Shown here: positions 7,328-15,022 of the stretch, piece after piece | How positions within the stretch are numbered: position 1 is the first letter of the stretch | How the letters are laid out: every line of letters begins with the position of its first letter | NCBI GenBank assembly: GCA_003446315.1 | Contig: DMBA01000324.1 | Span: forward strand, 1 to 19,525 | Origin: Ruminococcus sp. | GTDB lineage: Bacteria; Bacillota; Clostridia; Oscillospirales; Ruminococcaceae | DNA: 19,525 bases | Reading direction: 5' to 3' | Notes under the pieces: model-generated | Database searches by the model: none | What the model was told of the DNA's origin: nothing | What the model saw: the letters and a program-made list of their open reading frames with translations, nothing else | Made by a program: the position numbers and the translations under genes

Positions 7328-7785
7328 TTTGTTGTCTCCTCTGCAGGTTTTACGACAAATGAAAACTCGGCACTGACGCAGAGTTTTCCATCCACAAAGC
7401 CCTCGCCCTTTGCCCAAAAGAACGGGCCTCTGTTCTTGGTGATGCAGCATTTGGTTTCAAAGAGATCGCCGGGCACAACGGGGTTCCGGAACTTGACCTT
7501 ATCAATGCCGGTAAAGAGTGTCAGCGGCTGGGAGCCGTCGGGCTGCCGGTCGAGGCAGACACAGACCGACTGCGCCATGATCTCGCAGAGAATGACACCC
7601 GGCACGACCGGATGACCGGGGAAATGCCCATCGAGGAACCACTCCTCGCCGGTGATCCGTTTTTTTCCGTGTGCCGTCCGGACGGCAGCACCGTCGGCAT
7701 TTTCTTCGATGACGCATTCCGCCTCATCCAGCAGCAGCATACTGTTGCGGTGGGGCAGGAGTTCCATAAGTTCAGTCCGGTTCAT
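7324..7785 (-). CDS. fabZ: 3-hydroxyacyl-ACP dehydratase
   Basis: The 153-residue hot-dog-fold enzyme removes water from 3-hydroxyacyl-ACP to give trans-2-enoyl-ACP in each elongation cycle. The opening [13 protein letters not shown] matches the FabZ LPHRYPFLLVDR pattern, and the catalytic stretch is [20 protein letters not shown] with H54 and E68 as the expected catalytic pair. FabZ in other Firmicutes acts on all chain lengths; no FabA, FabM or FabN isomerase appears here, so the source of unsaturated fatty acids is not in this window. It follows fabF after 24 nt. In most clostridial fab operons accB lies just before fabZ and accC just after; neither is present. Confidence 0.94.
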   Translation of the reverse strand: MNRTELMELLPHRNSMLLLDEAECVIEENADGAAVRTAHGKKRITGEEWFLDGHFPGHPVVPGVILCEIMAQSVCVCLDRQPDGSQPLTLFTGIDKVKFRNPVVPGDLFETKCCITKNRGPFFWAKGEGFVDGKLCVSAEFSFVVKPAEETTK

Positions 7786-7809
7786 CAGATAATCCCCCGT
7801 TTCTAAGAA

Positions 7810-9045
7810 TTAAATTTTGGCAAAAGCGACGCAGGCATTATGACCGCCGAAGCCGAGTGAAGTAGAGAGTGCAAGAGAAAGCGGTGTTTCGCAGGCAGTA
7901 TTGGGTGTGATATTGAGGTCGCACTCCGGATCGGCTTCCTGATAGTTAATGGTAGGCGGAACGATATTCTGTTCGAGCGCCTTGATGGCAGCGATGGCTT
8001 CGATGGCACCGGCAGCGCCGAGCAGATGCCCTGTCATAGATTTGGTTGAGCTGACATGGATCTGATATGCTTTTTCCTCGCCGAACGCTTTTTTGATGGC
8101 GAGTGTTTCAGTTTTATCGTTGAGAGAAGTGGAAGTACCGTGCGCATTGAGATAGATCTCAGAAGCGGGGCAATCGGCATTTACTTCTCTGAGGCAGTCT
8201 GCGATGGCTTTGGAAGAAGCGGCAGCCTCGCTGTCGGGAGCCGTGATATGGAACGCATCGCAAGTGCTGCCGTATCCGACGACTTCCGCATAGATCTTTG
8301 CACCGCGGGCAGCAGCATGCTCATATTCTTCGAGCACGAGCGCACCCGCACCCTCGCCCATCACGAAGCCGCATCTGCGCTTATCGAACGGGATCGAAGC
8401 GCAGTTCGGATCGGTATTCTCGCAAAGCGCCTGACAATTGATAAAACCAGCCATTGAAAGCGGATGCACAGCGGCATCCACGCCGCCTGCAACGATGGCA
8501 TCTGCATAACCGTGACGAATCGCACGCAATGCTTCACCGATGGCATTGGTACCGGTTGCGCACGCAGTGGTGACCTCAATGCACGGGCCCTTTGCCTTCA
8601 GACGAATTGCGATCTGACCGGCAGCCATATTGGCGATCATCTTGGTAATAAAGAAGGGCGAGACTCTGGAAGCGCCGCGTTCGAGGAAGGTATTGTGTTC
8701 CTTCACAAATGTTTCGAATCCGCCGATGCCGGAACCGAAATAAACGCCGAGGCGCTCCGGATCAATTTGTTCCTGAATGCCGGAATCCTGTGCTGCCTGA
8801 ATGGCAGCAGCAAGTGCAAACTGTTCAAAGCGATCGGTCTGCCGGACAGTTTTTGCATCCATATATTGTTTCGGGTCGAAATCCTTGACCTGTGCAGCGA
8901 GCTTGGCTTTCAGGTCAGAGGTATCGAAAGAGGTAATGGGAGCGATCCCGTTTCTACCGTTTTTCAGACCGTCCCAATAGCTTGCAACATCGTTGCCGAT
9001 CGGCGTGACTGCACCGAGGCCGGTTACGACTACTCTTCTGCTCAT
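7810..9045 (-). CDS. fabF: 3-oxoacyl-ACP synthase II
   Basis: The 411-residue condensing enzyme extends acyl-ACP by two carbons using malonyl-ACP. The Cys-His-His triad is present: C162 in TTACATGTNAIG, the first His in NAHGTSTSLND near 302, and the second in KSMTGHLLGAAGA near 338; the gatekeeper region and C-terminal LGFGGHNACVAF are typical. The Cys-His-His set (not Cys-His-Asn) and the length place it in FabF/FabB rather than FabH. I chose ATG 9045 because AAGGAGC lies just upstream; the frame continues 13 codons further without support. A 130-nt gap separates it from fabG, the widest in the operon, holding a short hairpin (9061-9076) just before the ribosome binding site. Confidence 0.96.
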   Translation of the reverse strand: MSRRVVVTGLGAVTPIGNDVASYWDGLKNGRNGIAPITSFDTSDLKAKLAAQVKDFDPKQYMDAKTVRQTDRFEQFALAAAIQAAQDSGIQEQIDPERLGVYFGSGIGGFETFVKEHNTFLERGASRVSPFFITKMIANMAAGQIAIRLKAKGPCIEVTTACATGTNAIGEALRAIRHGYADAIVAGGVDAAVHPLSMAGFINCQALCENTDPNCASIPFDKRRCGFVMGEGAGALVLEEYEHAAARGAKIYAEVVGYGSTCDAFHITAPDSEAAASSKAIADCLREVNADCPASEIYLNAHGTSTSLNDKTETLAIKKAFGEEKAYQIHVSSTKSMTGHLLGAAGAIEAIAAIKALEQNIVPPTINYQEADPECDLNITPNTACETPLSLALSTSLGFGGHNACVAFAKI

Positions 9046-9060
9046 ACTATGCTCCTTATC

Positions 9061-9076
9061 GGCTTCGCAGGAAGCC
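9061..9076 (-). other. Short hairpin just upstream of the fabF ribosome binding site
   Basis: GGCTTC (9061-9066) and GAAGCC (9071-9076) form a 6-bp stem with a 4-nt loop, ending about 5 nt before the AAGGAG of fabF on the - strand. There is no T run, so it is not a terminator. It could tune fabF translation or mark an RNA processing site. The rest of the 130-nt fabG-fabF gap (9046-9175) holds only a doubtful 26-codon frame (9056-9136, -) starting MSALPPIV. Confidence 0.35.
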
Positions 9077-9175
9077 ATTATCAATGAAATTGCCTTTGGA
9101 ACCCAGCGGATTTACAATGGGGGGCAGCGCGCTCATTCGAATCCGCCGGAGATGCCGATTGATCAGCAGTTCCTT

Positions 9176-9922
9176 TTAAGAAATTGCCAGACCGCCGTCA
9201 ATGCGGATGACTGTTCCTGTGAGATAATCGGAATCGGGAGAAGCGAGGAAGCCGGCAAGATTTGCAACATCTTCGGGCTGACCAGCTCTGCCCATTGGGA
9301 TGGAAGCGAGATAATTCTGAGTTGCTTCCTCACTGATTGCTTTTGTCATATCAGTTGCGATAAAACCCGGAGCGATGGCATTGCATGTCACATTTCTGGA
9401 AGCCAGTTCACGGGCAGTCGTTTTTGTCAAAGCAATGATGCCTGCTTTGGAAGCCGCATAATTCGCCTGTCCGGCAGTACCGAGCAGTGCGGAAACAGAA
9501 GCAAGATTGATGATCTTGCCGTAGCGCTGTTTCATAAAGGGGCGGCAGCAAGCCTGTGTCATATGGAAAGTACCCTTGAGGTTGGTATTGAGCACGGCAT
9601 CGAAGTCCGCTTCCTTCATGCCAAGGATGAGTCCGTCCTTTGTAATACCGGCATTATTGACGAGGATCGTCACATTTCCGAAATCGGCGAGCACCTGCTT
9701 CACAGTATCTTTACACTGCTGCGCATCCGAGACATCGCACGCATAGGTTTTGACCTTCACGCCGTAGGTTTCGGAGATTTCTTTTTCGAGTGCATCTGTC
9801 ATTTCATTGCATGAGAGTGCAGCAATGGCGATATCCGCACCCATCGAAGCGAGTTTTTTGCAGATTGCCGCACCGATGCCGCGTGCACCGCCTGTTACGA
9901 TCGCTGTTTTTCCTTTCAGCAT
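9176..9922 (-). CDS. fabG: 3-oxoacyl-ACP reductase
   Basis: The 248-residue short-chain dehydrogenase reduces 3-oxoacyl-ACP with NADPH. The Rossmann glycine motif is TGGARGIG (10-17), the NNAG motif is at 89-92, and the catalytic set is S142, Y155 and K159, with the same S-to-Y spacing as in E. coli FabG. The C-terminus carries PGFIATDMT and YLTGTVIRIDGG, typical of FabG rather than other SDRs. It overlaps the 3' end of fabD by 7 nt, so translation is coupled. The position in the fab operon makes the FabG assignment safe although SDR families are broad. Confidence 0.96.
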   Translation of the reverse strand: MLKGKTAIVTGGARGIGAAICKKLASMGADIAIAALSCNEMTDALEKEISETYGVKVKTYACDVSDAQQCKDTVKQVLADFGNVTILVNNAGITKDGLILGMKEADFDAVLNTNLKGTFHMTQACCRPFMKQRYGKIINLASVSALLGTAGQANYAASKAGIIALTKTTARELASRNVTCNAIAPGFIATDMTKAISEEATQNYLASIPMGRAGQPEDVANLAGFLASPDSDYLTGTVIRIDGGLAIS

Positions 9923-10839
9923 GATTCTTTCACCGCCTTTACAGTTTCTGCAAGTGTTTCGGCATTCTCCACATGATAGATGCGGACATCCGAAGAAATA
10001 CGTTTTACAAGTCCGCTGAGTGTTTTTCCGGCACCGACTTCAATGAAATCGGTAAAGCCGTCCGCGATCATATTTTCGATGATCGTCTGCCAGCGAACGG
10101 GGTTGCAGATCTGCTGCTGCATCAATTGCGCAGCGTTATCATCGGGGTAGGGCAATGCATTGCAGTTTGCATATACCGGGATGCGCGGTGCAGAGAAGGA
10201 GAACGCAGCCAGTTCCTTTCCGAATTTTTCAGCCGCGCCGTTCATAAAGGGCGAATGGAATGCTGCACTGACGGCAACAGGGATGCATTTGCCCTTCATG
10301 GATTTGATCTTCTCAGAGAAAGCGGGCATACTGGTTTTCAGACCGGACACAACGGTCTGACCGGGCGAATTGAAATTGACCGCATAGAGCTGATCGAATT
10401 CGGCTGCTGTTTTCTCAACGGTTTCCGCATCGAGCTTGACAACGGCGCACATTGCAGTATCGGCTTCTGCAGCGGCATCCTGCATGAGCTGACCGCGTGC
10501 ACAAACGATGCGGAAGCCATCGGCAGACGAATAGACATCGGCGAAAGCGAGTGCAGCGATCTCACCGAGAGAGAATCCGGCAGCACCGTCGGCATGCACA
10601 CCTGCTTCTTCCAAAGCAAGTGCAGCCGCGAGGTCGACCAGATAGAGGCAGGGCTGCGTATTGGCAGTCTGCTTGAGTTCCTCATCCGTGCCGGAAAAAG
10701 ATTGTGCCATCGTATTGGGACGGATCTGTTCTGCCGCATCATACAAAGCCTTGACGGCAGCACTGGAATCATAGAGGGATTTTCCCATTCCGCTGTACTG
10801 CGCACCCTGTCCTGCAAATAAAAACGCTGTTTTACCCAT
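9916..10839 (-). CDS. fabD: Malonyl-CoA:ACP transacylase
   Basis: The 307-residue enzyme loads malonyl groups from malonyl-CoA onto ACP. It opens with the family signature FLFAGQGAQYSGMG (7-20), has nucleophile S90 in GFSLGE and catalytic H195 in AAFHSPFM, and ends with the usual IEVGAGKTLSGLVKRI stretch. Length is normal. GGAGGCG lies upstream of ATG 10839. A small hairpin (CGGGC 10859-10863 with GCCCG 10869-10873) precedes that ribosome binding site. It lies 68 nt after fabK and overlaps fabG by 7 nt. Confidence 0.95.
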   Translation of the reverse strand: MGKTAFLFAGQGAQYSGMGKSLYDSSAAVKALYDAAEQIRPNTMAQSFSGTDEELKQTANTQPCLYLVDLAAALALEEAGVHADGAAGFSLGEIAALAFADVYSSADGFRIVCARGQLMQDAAAEADTAMCAVVKLDAETVEKTAAEFDQLYAVNFNSPGQTVVSGLKTSMPAFSEKIKSMKGKCIPVAVSAAFHSPFMNGAAEKFGKELAAFSFSAPRIPVYANCNALPYPDDNAAQLMQQQICNPVRWQTIIENMIADGFTDFIEVGAGKTLSGLVKRISSDVRIYHVENAETLAETVKAVKESC

Positions 10840-10907
10840 GTGTTTCTTTCGCCTCCGTCGGGCAGTGAGCCCGTTCTATCCAAGAATTCTGATTCTGTCA
10901 GCCGCGT

Positions 10908-11834
10908 TTATTTCAGCAGCTGATTTGCCTGCTCCATGATTTCGGAGATGATCTCCGCAGCAGGCTGCACGCGATTGACCATACCGGAAACCTGACCGGC
11001 AAGGAAGCAGCCGCGTTTGGGGTCGCCGTCCACAACGGCAGCGCGGAGTGTTCCGACGGCCATTGCTTCGAGGTCTGCATCGGAGATATCGGTATATTCC
11101 ACTTTCGCATAACTGCGGGAGAAAGCAGATTTCAGGCTGCGAACGGGATGACCGAGTCTTCTGCCGGTTACAATGGTAGAAGAATCCTTTGCTTTGAGCA
11201 CACGGTCTTTATATTCCGCAGCGATGCTGCATTCTTCGGCAGCGAGGAATCTGGTTCCGATCTGCACACCGACAGCGCCGAGCATCATCGCAGCAGCGAA
11301 GCCTCTGCCGTCGGCAATACCGCCCGCCGCAATGACGGGGATCTTCACGGCATCGCAGACCTGCGGCACGAGAGCCATTGTGGTCATTTCGCCGACATGG
11401 CCGCCGGATTCCGTACCTTCCGCGACAACGGCATCTGCGCCGGATTTCTCCATGAGCTGCGCCATAGCGGCAGTGGAGATGACCGGAATGACCTTCACGC
11501 CGGCTTCTCTCCACATCGGGATGAAGGCAGCAGGACTGCCAGCGCCGGTTGTGACAACGGGAACTTTCTTTTCAACGATCAGTTTTGCGATCGCCTCAAT
11601 ATTATCACCGCGCAGCATGATATTCACGCCAAACGGCTGATCGGTCAGTGAACGCGCCTCATCAATTTGCGCTGCGATCTGTTCCGGGTTTCCGCTTGCG
11701 GCAGAGATGATGCCCAGACCGCCGCCGTTCGAAACGGCAGCAGCAAGGCGGGCATCGGAGATATGTGCCATGCCGCCCTGCATCACCGGATAGCGAATGC
11801 CCAGCAGATCGCAAAGAACTGCTGATTGCTGCAT
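10908..11834 (-). CDS. fabK: Enoyl-ACP reductase II (FMN-dependent)
   Basis: The 308-residue flavoprotein performs the last reduction of each elongation cycle, trans-2-enoyl-ACP to acyl-ACP. It belongs to the nitronate monooxygenase-like TIM-barrel family: PVMQGGMAHISDARLAAAVSNGGGLG at the N-terminus, the catalytic His in ESGGHVGE near 145, the FMN phosphate site IPVIAAGGIADGRG and GVQIGTRFLAAEE. Its place between acpP and fabD is the standard FabK slot in Firmicutes, which separates it from true nitronate monooxygenases. FabK enzymes are naturally insensitive to triclosan. No FabI, FabL or FabV is in the window. It begins 4 nt after the acpP stop. Confidence 0.95.
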   Translation of the reverse strand: MQQSAVLCDLLGIRYPVMQGGMAHISDARLAAAVSNGGGLGIISAASGNPEQIAAQIDEARSLTDQPFGVNIMLRGDNIEAIAKLIVEKKVPVVTTGAGSPAAFIPMWREAGVKVIPVISTAAMAQLMEKSGADAVVAEGTESGGHVGEMTTMALVPQVCDAVKIPVIAAGGIADGRGFAAAMMLGAVGVQIGTRFLAAEECSIAAEYKDRVLKAKDSSTIVTGRRLGHPVRSLKSAFSRSYAKVEYTDISDADLEAMAVGTLRAAVVDGDPKRGCFLAGQVSGMVNRVQPAAEIISEIMEQANQLLK

Positions 11835-11838
11835 AAGA

Positions 11839-12060
11839 TTAACCCTGCTTGCTGTCGATATAAGCGATCAGCTCTTTGACGGACTTGCCGGCTTCCTGCG
11901 GATTGATCTCGCAGCCGAACTCGTCTTCCATCTCCATCATGATCTCGACTGCTTCGAGGGAATCCACGCCGAGGTCTTCAAATGTGGTTTCTTCTGTGAT
12001 CTCAGAAGCATCCATTTCGAGGTGATTTGCAAGCATTTCGATAACCTTTTCGCTGTTCAT
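11839..12060 (-). CDS. acpP: Acyl carrier protein
   Basis: The 73-residue acidic helical protein carries growing acyl chains on 4'-phosphopantetheine attached to S34 in DLGVDSLEAVE, the standard ACP site. Helix 2 and the following MMEMEDEFGCEI match AcpP closely. I chose ATG 12060 because GGAGGAG lies 8 nt upstream; a start five codons earlier would overlap that site. The gene is preceded by a 107-nt gap after fabH and followed 4 nt later by fabK. Confidence 0.97.
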   Translation of the reverse strand: MNSEKVIEMLANHLEMDASEITEETTFEDLGVDSLEAVEIMMEMEDEFGCEINPQEAGKSVKELIAYIDSKQG

Positions 12061-12105
12061 AAATAGCTCCTCCATAAATCTAAGGTATTAAAAATAGGAA
12101 TAAAA

Positions 12106-12137
12106 AATGATATCAACAGCCGCCTGAAACCGGCAGC
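12106..12137 (-). other. Possible attenuator hairpin between fabH and acpP
   Basis: On the - strand GCTGCC (12137-12132) can pair with GGCGGC (12124-12119) around a 7-nt loop, with one G-U. A run of six T follows at 12111-12106, about 7 nt after the stem. The gap before the T run makes it a poor terminator; it may be a partial terminator or a processing site that lets acpP be made in excess. The rest of the 107-nt gap (12061-12167) is AT-rich. Confidence 0.3.
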
Positions 12138-12167
12138 AGATTGAACGAACCTGAGAGAAAGACCGCA

Positions 12168-13121
12168 TCACCATTTGATGATGCAGGACGCGCTGGAAAG
12201 ACCGCCGCCGAAGGCGCACATTGCAATGAGATCGCCTTTGCGGAGTTTTCCGCTGCGAGCCAGCTCATCGAACGAGATCGGCACACTTGCAGAAGAAGTA
12301 TTGCCGTAGCGTTCGATATTCATATAGAACTTCTCCATCGGGACTTTGAGTTTTCTTGCACAGAGGTCGATGATGCGGGTATTTGCCTGATGCGGGACGA
12401 TCCATGTGAGATCGTCGGGTGTCACGCCGATCTGTGCACAGAGCTGCTGAATATCCTCAGCGAGTCTGCGGACGGCGAACTTAAAGGTTTCCTGCCCGTT
12501 CATGACCACCTTGCAGGGAGAGACTTCCTTTTCATAGAAAGGCGAGTTATTGGTACCGGCGGAGATGGAAAGAGCGCTGTCGCCGCCCTGTGTAAAGAGC
12601 TTGGAAGCGAGATACTGCGTACCGGGGCTGATGACAAACGCACCCGCACCGTCACCGAAAATGACGCAGGTACTGCGGTCTGTCCAGTCGAGCAGTCTGC
12701 TGAGGCGTTCCGCGCCGAGCACGAGCACATGCTGATAGCCGCCTCTTGCGATAAAAGCGGCAGCGGTATCGAGCGCAAAGAGGAAGCCGCTGCACGCAGA
12801 ATTGACATCAAACGCGGGACAGGAAGCGCCGAGCAGCTCCTGCACTCTTGCAGACATCGAAGGACAAACGATATCGGAAGAAACGGTTGCCCCGATGATG
12901 AGATCCAGATCAGCCGCCGTGATGCCGGCAGCATCGAGTGCTTGTTTTGCAGCTTTTGCAGCCATATCCGCAGCAGATTCATCCACAGAAACATGCCGCT
13001 GTCCGATGCCGACGCGCTGCCTGATCCACTCGTCGGAAGTATCGACCATTTTCGCAAGGTCATCATTCGTCAGTATTTTCTCCGGTAAATAAGCACCGGT
13101 GCCAAGAATCTGAATACTCAT
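12168..13121 (-). CDS. fabH: 3-oxoacyl-ACP synthase III
   Basis: The 317-residue enzyme starts fatty-acid synthesis by condensing an acyl-CoA primer with malonyl-ACP. The Cys-His-Asn triad is C110 (FDVNSACSGF), H244 (VPHQANTRI) and N274 (RYGNTSSAS), matching E. coli numbering at H244 and N274. The N-terminal WIRQRVGIGQRH and glycine-rich C-terminal GGGLSSAS are typical. I chose ATG 13121: AGGGAG lies 9-10 nt upstream, whereas an ATG three codons earlier abuts the ribosome binding site and is too close. It begins 44 nt after the tetR stop and is probably transcribed from the tetR promoter. Primer preference (acetyl or branched) cannot be told from sequence by eye. Confidence 0.95.
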   Translation of the reverse strand: MSIQILGTGAYLPEKILTNDDLAKMVDTSDEWIRQRVGIGQRHVSVDESAADMAAKAAKQALDAAGITAADLDLIIGATVSSDIVCPSMSARVQELLGASCPAFDVNSACSGFLFALDTAAAFIARGGYQHVLVLGAERLSRLLDWTDRSTCVIFGDGAGAFVISPGTQYLASKLFTQGGDSALSISAGTNNSPFYEKEVSPCKVVMNGQETFKFAVRRLAEDIQQLCAQIGVTPDDLTWIVPHQANTRIIDLCARKLKVPMEKFYMNIERYGNTSSASVPISFDELARSGKLRKGDLIAMCAFGGGLSSASCIIKW

Positions 13122-13165
13122 GTTCAGCATCTCCCTGTGTATAATGAAATCTGTCAACTGCCGCT

Positions 13166-13765
13166 TCAGAGGACAAGTCCGTTCAGCAGACAGGTAAACC
13201 CGAAGGTAAAGAAGCGCACGGCATCTTCTTTTGCAAGGTTGCGGGAAACGGCATCCGCATAATAGCCTCTGCAAAAGCACCAGACGGCATAGCAGAGTGC
13301 ATCCTCATCCATTTGTTTTGCGAAGCCCTGTTCCAGCGCATAGTGATAATACTTTTTGATTTTTTCCGCCCACCAAAGTCTGTTTTCTTCCGTTTGGGAA
13401 TCATGTTCAAAGACATAGCGGCGGAACTGCATTTTAATATCATAAACCTGCATCAGCACCGCAACGGCAGTATTCACACAGAACTGCAAAAAGCTCTCAC
13501 GGTCATGGAAATCAGGCTTGATATTTTCCCGGATACGAACAAAGGCATTCTGATACACGATCCGAAGCACTTCATCGCAATTGGAAAAACGATTATAGAA
13601 CACGCGGTTTGTTACGCCTAACTCATCTGTGATTTTCCGTACAGTGACCTTGTGAGCGCCTTCCTTTTCCGCGATCCGCGCCACAATTCTGACGATCTGT
13701 TCTGATGTTTCATCATGAATCCGTTCGGTACGCGGCAATCCGTTTTCCTGCTCCGGCATACGCAT
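13166..13765 (-). CDS. TetR-family regulator heading the fatty-acid synthesis operon
   Basis: The 199-residue protein has an N-terminal TetR helix-turn-helix (about residues 22-66), with the family pattern VTVRKITDELGVTNRVFYNRFSNCDEVL, and an all-helical ligand domain with no clear subfamily, ending FGFTCLLNGLVL. AAAGGAG lies 5 nt before ATG 13765; M3 is an alternative start. It is the first gene of the fab operon, 44 nt before fabH, behind a consensus promoter with a 30-bp inverted repeat over the start site. I infer that it represses itself and the whole operon and senses an acyl-CoA, acyl-ACP or free fatty acid. Known fab regulators of other Firmicutes are FapR (Bacillus) and the MarR-type FabT (streptococci); this is neither, though TetR-type lipid regulators such as E. 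coli FabR exist. Confidence 0.92.
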   Translation of the reverse strand: MRMPEQENGLPRTERIHDETSEQIVRIVARIAEKEGAHKVTVRKITDELGVTNRVFYNRFSNCDEVLRIVYQNAFVRIRENIKPDFHDRESFLQFCVNTAVAVLMQVYDIKMQFRRYVFEHDSQTEENRLWWAEKIKKYYHYALEQGFAKQMDEDALCYAVWCFCRGYYADAVSRNLAKEDAVRFFTFGFTCLLNGLVL

Positions 13766-13795
13766 GCAGACTCCTTTCGGTACATCTCCGGCGCC

Positions 13796-13825
13796 AGCAC
13801 ACAGTGTGCCGGCACACTATGTGCT
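13796..13825 (-). promoter_or_regulatory. 30-bp inverted repeat, probable TetR operator
   Basis: The repeat is centred between 13810 and 13811. Its core AGTGTGCCGGCACACT (13803-13818) is a perfect palindrome; extending to 13796-13825 gives 14 of 15 complementary pairs, the only mismatch being 13802/13819. It covers the predicted transcription start and touches the -10 box, the ideal place for a repressor. Size and symmetry fit a TetR-family dimer or pair of dimers. Confidence 0.85.
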
Positions 13826-13826
13826 C

Positions 13827-13855
13827 ATTATACCATAGTTTTCATGCACTGTCAA
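13827..13855 (-). promoter_or_regulatory. Consensus sigma-A promoter for tetR-fab operon
   Basis: On the - strand, TTGACA (13855-13850) and TATAAT (13832-13827) are both perfect consensus hexamers with a 17-bp spacer. Transcription should start near 13820, giving a leader of about 55 nt. Such a strong promoter next to an operator suggests high output when not repressed. Confidence 0.93.
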
Positions 13856-13905
13856 GCAATGCAAAAAAAAATTCATAATTGAGACAGCATTTTTCGCAAA
13901 GCATA

Positions 13906-13949
13906 GAAAAAGGCGGCGTGCACCGGCTAAATTTCGGTGCACACCGCCT
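13906..13949 (-). terminator. Intrinsic terminator of the radical SAM operon
   Basis: AGGCGGCGTGCACCG (13911-13925) pairs with CGGTGCACACCGCCT (13935-13949) with a single mismatch and a 9-nt loop. On the - strand the stem is followed by TTTTTC (13910-13905). It begins 9 nt after the radical SAM stop and insulates that operon from the tetR promoter. The rest of 13856-13957 is AT-rich with no gene seen. Confidence 0.88.
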
Positions 13950-13957
13950 AATAATCT

Positions 13958-15022
13958 TCACGAGGAGAATCGCTTTTGAAAACGCGCAGGATCCGCCTGA
14001 AAGAGCGCATCGGCAGTTTCGTCCGCAATGCCGATCAGCATGCGTTCATAGGCGCATTGCAGCGGCGAGACAGTGCGTTCATTGCCTGTCTCCAGCCGAT
14101 TGAGGCAGCCGCAGGAATTGGTGCAGCGGGAACGGAGCGCACACGCTTTGCAGGTATCGGGCGTAGCATCCCGCATAGCAAGTTCTTTTTGTTTTTCGGT
14201 GTTGATGCCGGAGAACACATCGCCGAGGCAAAAATCGGCATCCCCGATGAACTGGGTGCATGCATAGATTTTTCCGTCCGGTGCGACGGGCATCTGCCGG
14301 AACCCGAGGTGACATCGTTCGCCGGTCTGGAACCCGCGCAGCAGATCCCGGATCTTGCCGTCAAAGGGACTGAAAAAGAAGGGTGTTCCGTTCCGGAGCT
14401 GTTCCTGATAGAATGCAGCGATCTGCCGGAGCTGTATTCCGAGCAAATCGAGATCATCGTCTGTCCAGTGCACATTTTCCCCGTATGCAATGGTAGCGAG
14501 AATGGTGCGAAAACCGAGCTGATACAGATATTGCACCGCTTCTGCATATTGCGGAACGGCATCCGGCGCAACGGTCATCATGGCATAGGAACCGGGCAGA
14601 TATTGCAGCAGCATTTTCGCATGTTCGGCAACGATATGAAAGCTGCCGGAACCGTCCTGAAATCTGCGGCACTGATCCTGCGCCGTACCCTCAAAGGAAA
14701 GCCCGATGCCCATTTGCACATTTTTTGCGAGGGTAAGGAAACCGGGTGTCAGCAGCGTACCGTTCGTAGTCATTTTGAATCTGGCAGGCTTTCCGGTTTT
14801 TTGGGAAAGCATGCGGCAGCGCTCCACAGCCCGTTCGATGAGACCCTGTTCAAGCAGCGGTTCTCCGCCGAAGAAGCACAGCCCGCCGTGCGTACCGGCA
14901 GAGAAAGCGAGATCACAGGCGGCATCCAGCACATCCTCAGACATGCGCACCGCAGACTGCACGCGGGTACAATAGCTGCAAGCCATATTGCAGCCTTCGG
15001 TCAAATGCAGCGTGAGGTTCAT
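13958..15022 (-). CDS. Radical SAM/SPASM maturase
   Basis: The 354-residue enzyme has the radical SAM cluster motif C11-x3-C15-x2-C18 right at the N-terminus, the GGEPLL motif and MTTNGTLL. The C-terminal SPASM domain shows the full seven-cysteine pattern: C-x13-G-x4-C (in RCHLG to YACTQF), an extra C in DFCLGD, then CKACALRSRCTNSC (C-x2-C-x5-C-x3-C) and a final C in LQCAYE. SPASM enzymes bind two auxiliary Fe-S clusters and modify peptides or proteins (AlbA, PqqE, anaerobic sulfatase maturases). There is no N-terminal peptide-recognition (RRE) domain and no sulfatase nearby. The start overlaps the stop of a lipoprotein gene by 4 nt (ATGA), and a second related lipoprotein gene lies before that, so the lipoproteins are the best substrate candidates. 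The exact reaction cannot be told. Confidence 0.92.
   Translation of the reverse strand: MNLTLHLTEGCNMACSYCTRVQSAVRMSEDVLDAACDLAFSAGTHGGLCFFGGEPLLEQGLIERAVERCRMLSQKTGKPARFKMTTNGTLLTPGFLTLAKNVQMGIGLSFEGTAQDQCRRFQDGSGSFHIVAEHAKMLLQYLPGSYAMMTVAPDAVPQYAEAVQYLYQLGFRTILATIAYGENVHWTDDDLDLLGIQLRQIAAFYQEQLRNGTPFFFSPFDGKIRDLLRGFQTGERCHLGFRQMPVAPDGKIYACTQFIGDADFCLGDVFSGINTEKQKELAMRDATPDTCKACALRSRCTNSCGCLNRLETGNERTVSPLQCAYERMLIGIADETADALFQADPARFQKRFSS

Noticed and set aside
6488..7615. Long open frame on the + strand opposite accD and fabZ
   Set aside because: The - strand frames carry unmistakable AccD and FabZ motifs; the + strand product is compositionally odd and has no start signals.
13139..13145. 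TATAAT on the + strand between fabH and tetR
   Set aside because: No -35 at the right distance and no + strand gene follows it.
13116..13157. Possible separate promoter for fabH (TTGACA at 13157-13152, - strand)
   Set aside because: The nearest -10-like box (TATACA) is only 8 bp away and nothing fits at 16-18 bp; fabH more likely uses the tetR promoter.
13856..13957. A small precursor peptide gene beside the radical SAM gene
   Set aside because: The gap holds only a terminator and AT-rich sequence; no frame with a ribosome binding site was found there or in 16079-16226.
13958..15022. Anaerobic sulfatase maturase as the identity of the radical SAM enzyme
   Set aside because: The SPASM pattern is compatible, but no sulfatase is near and the tight coupling to lipoproteins points elsewhere; the option is not fully excluded.
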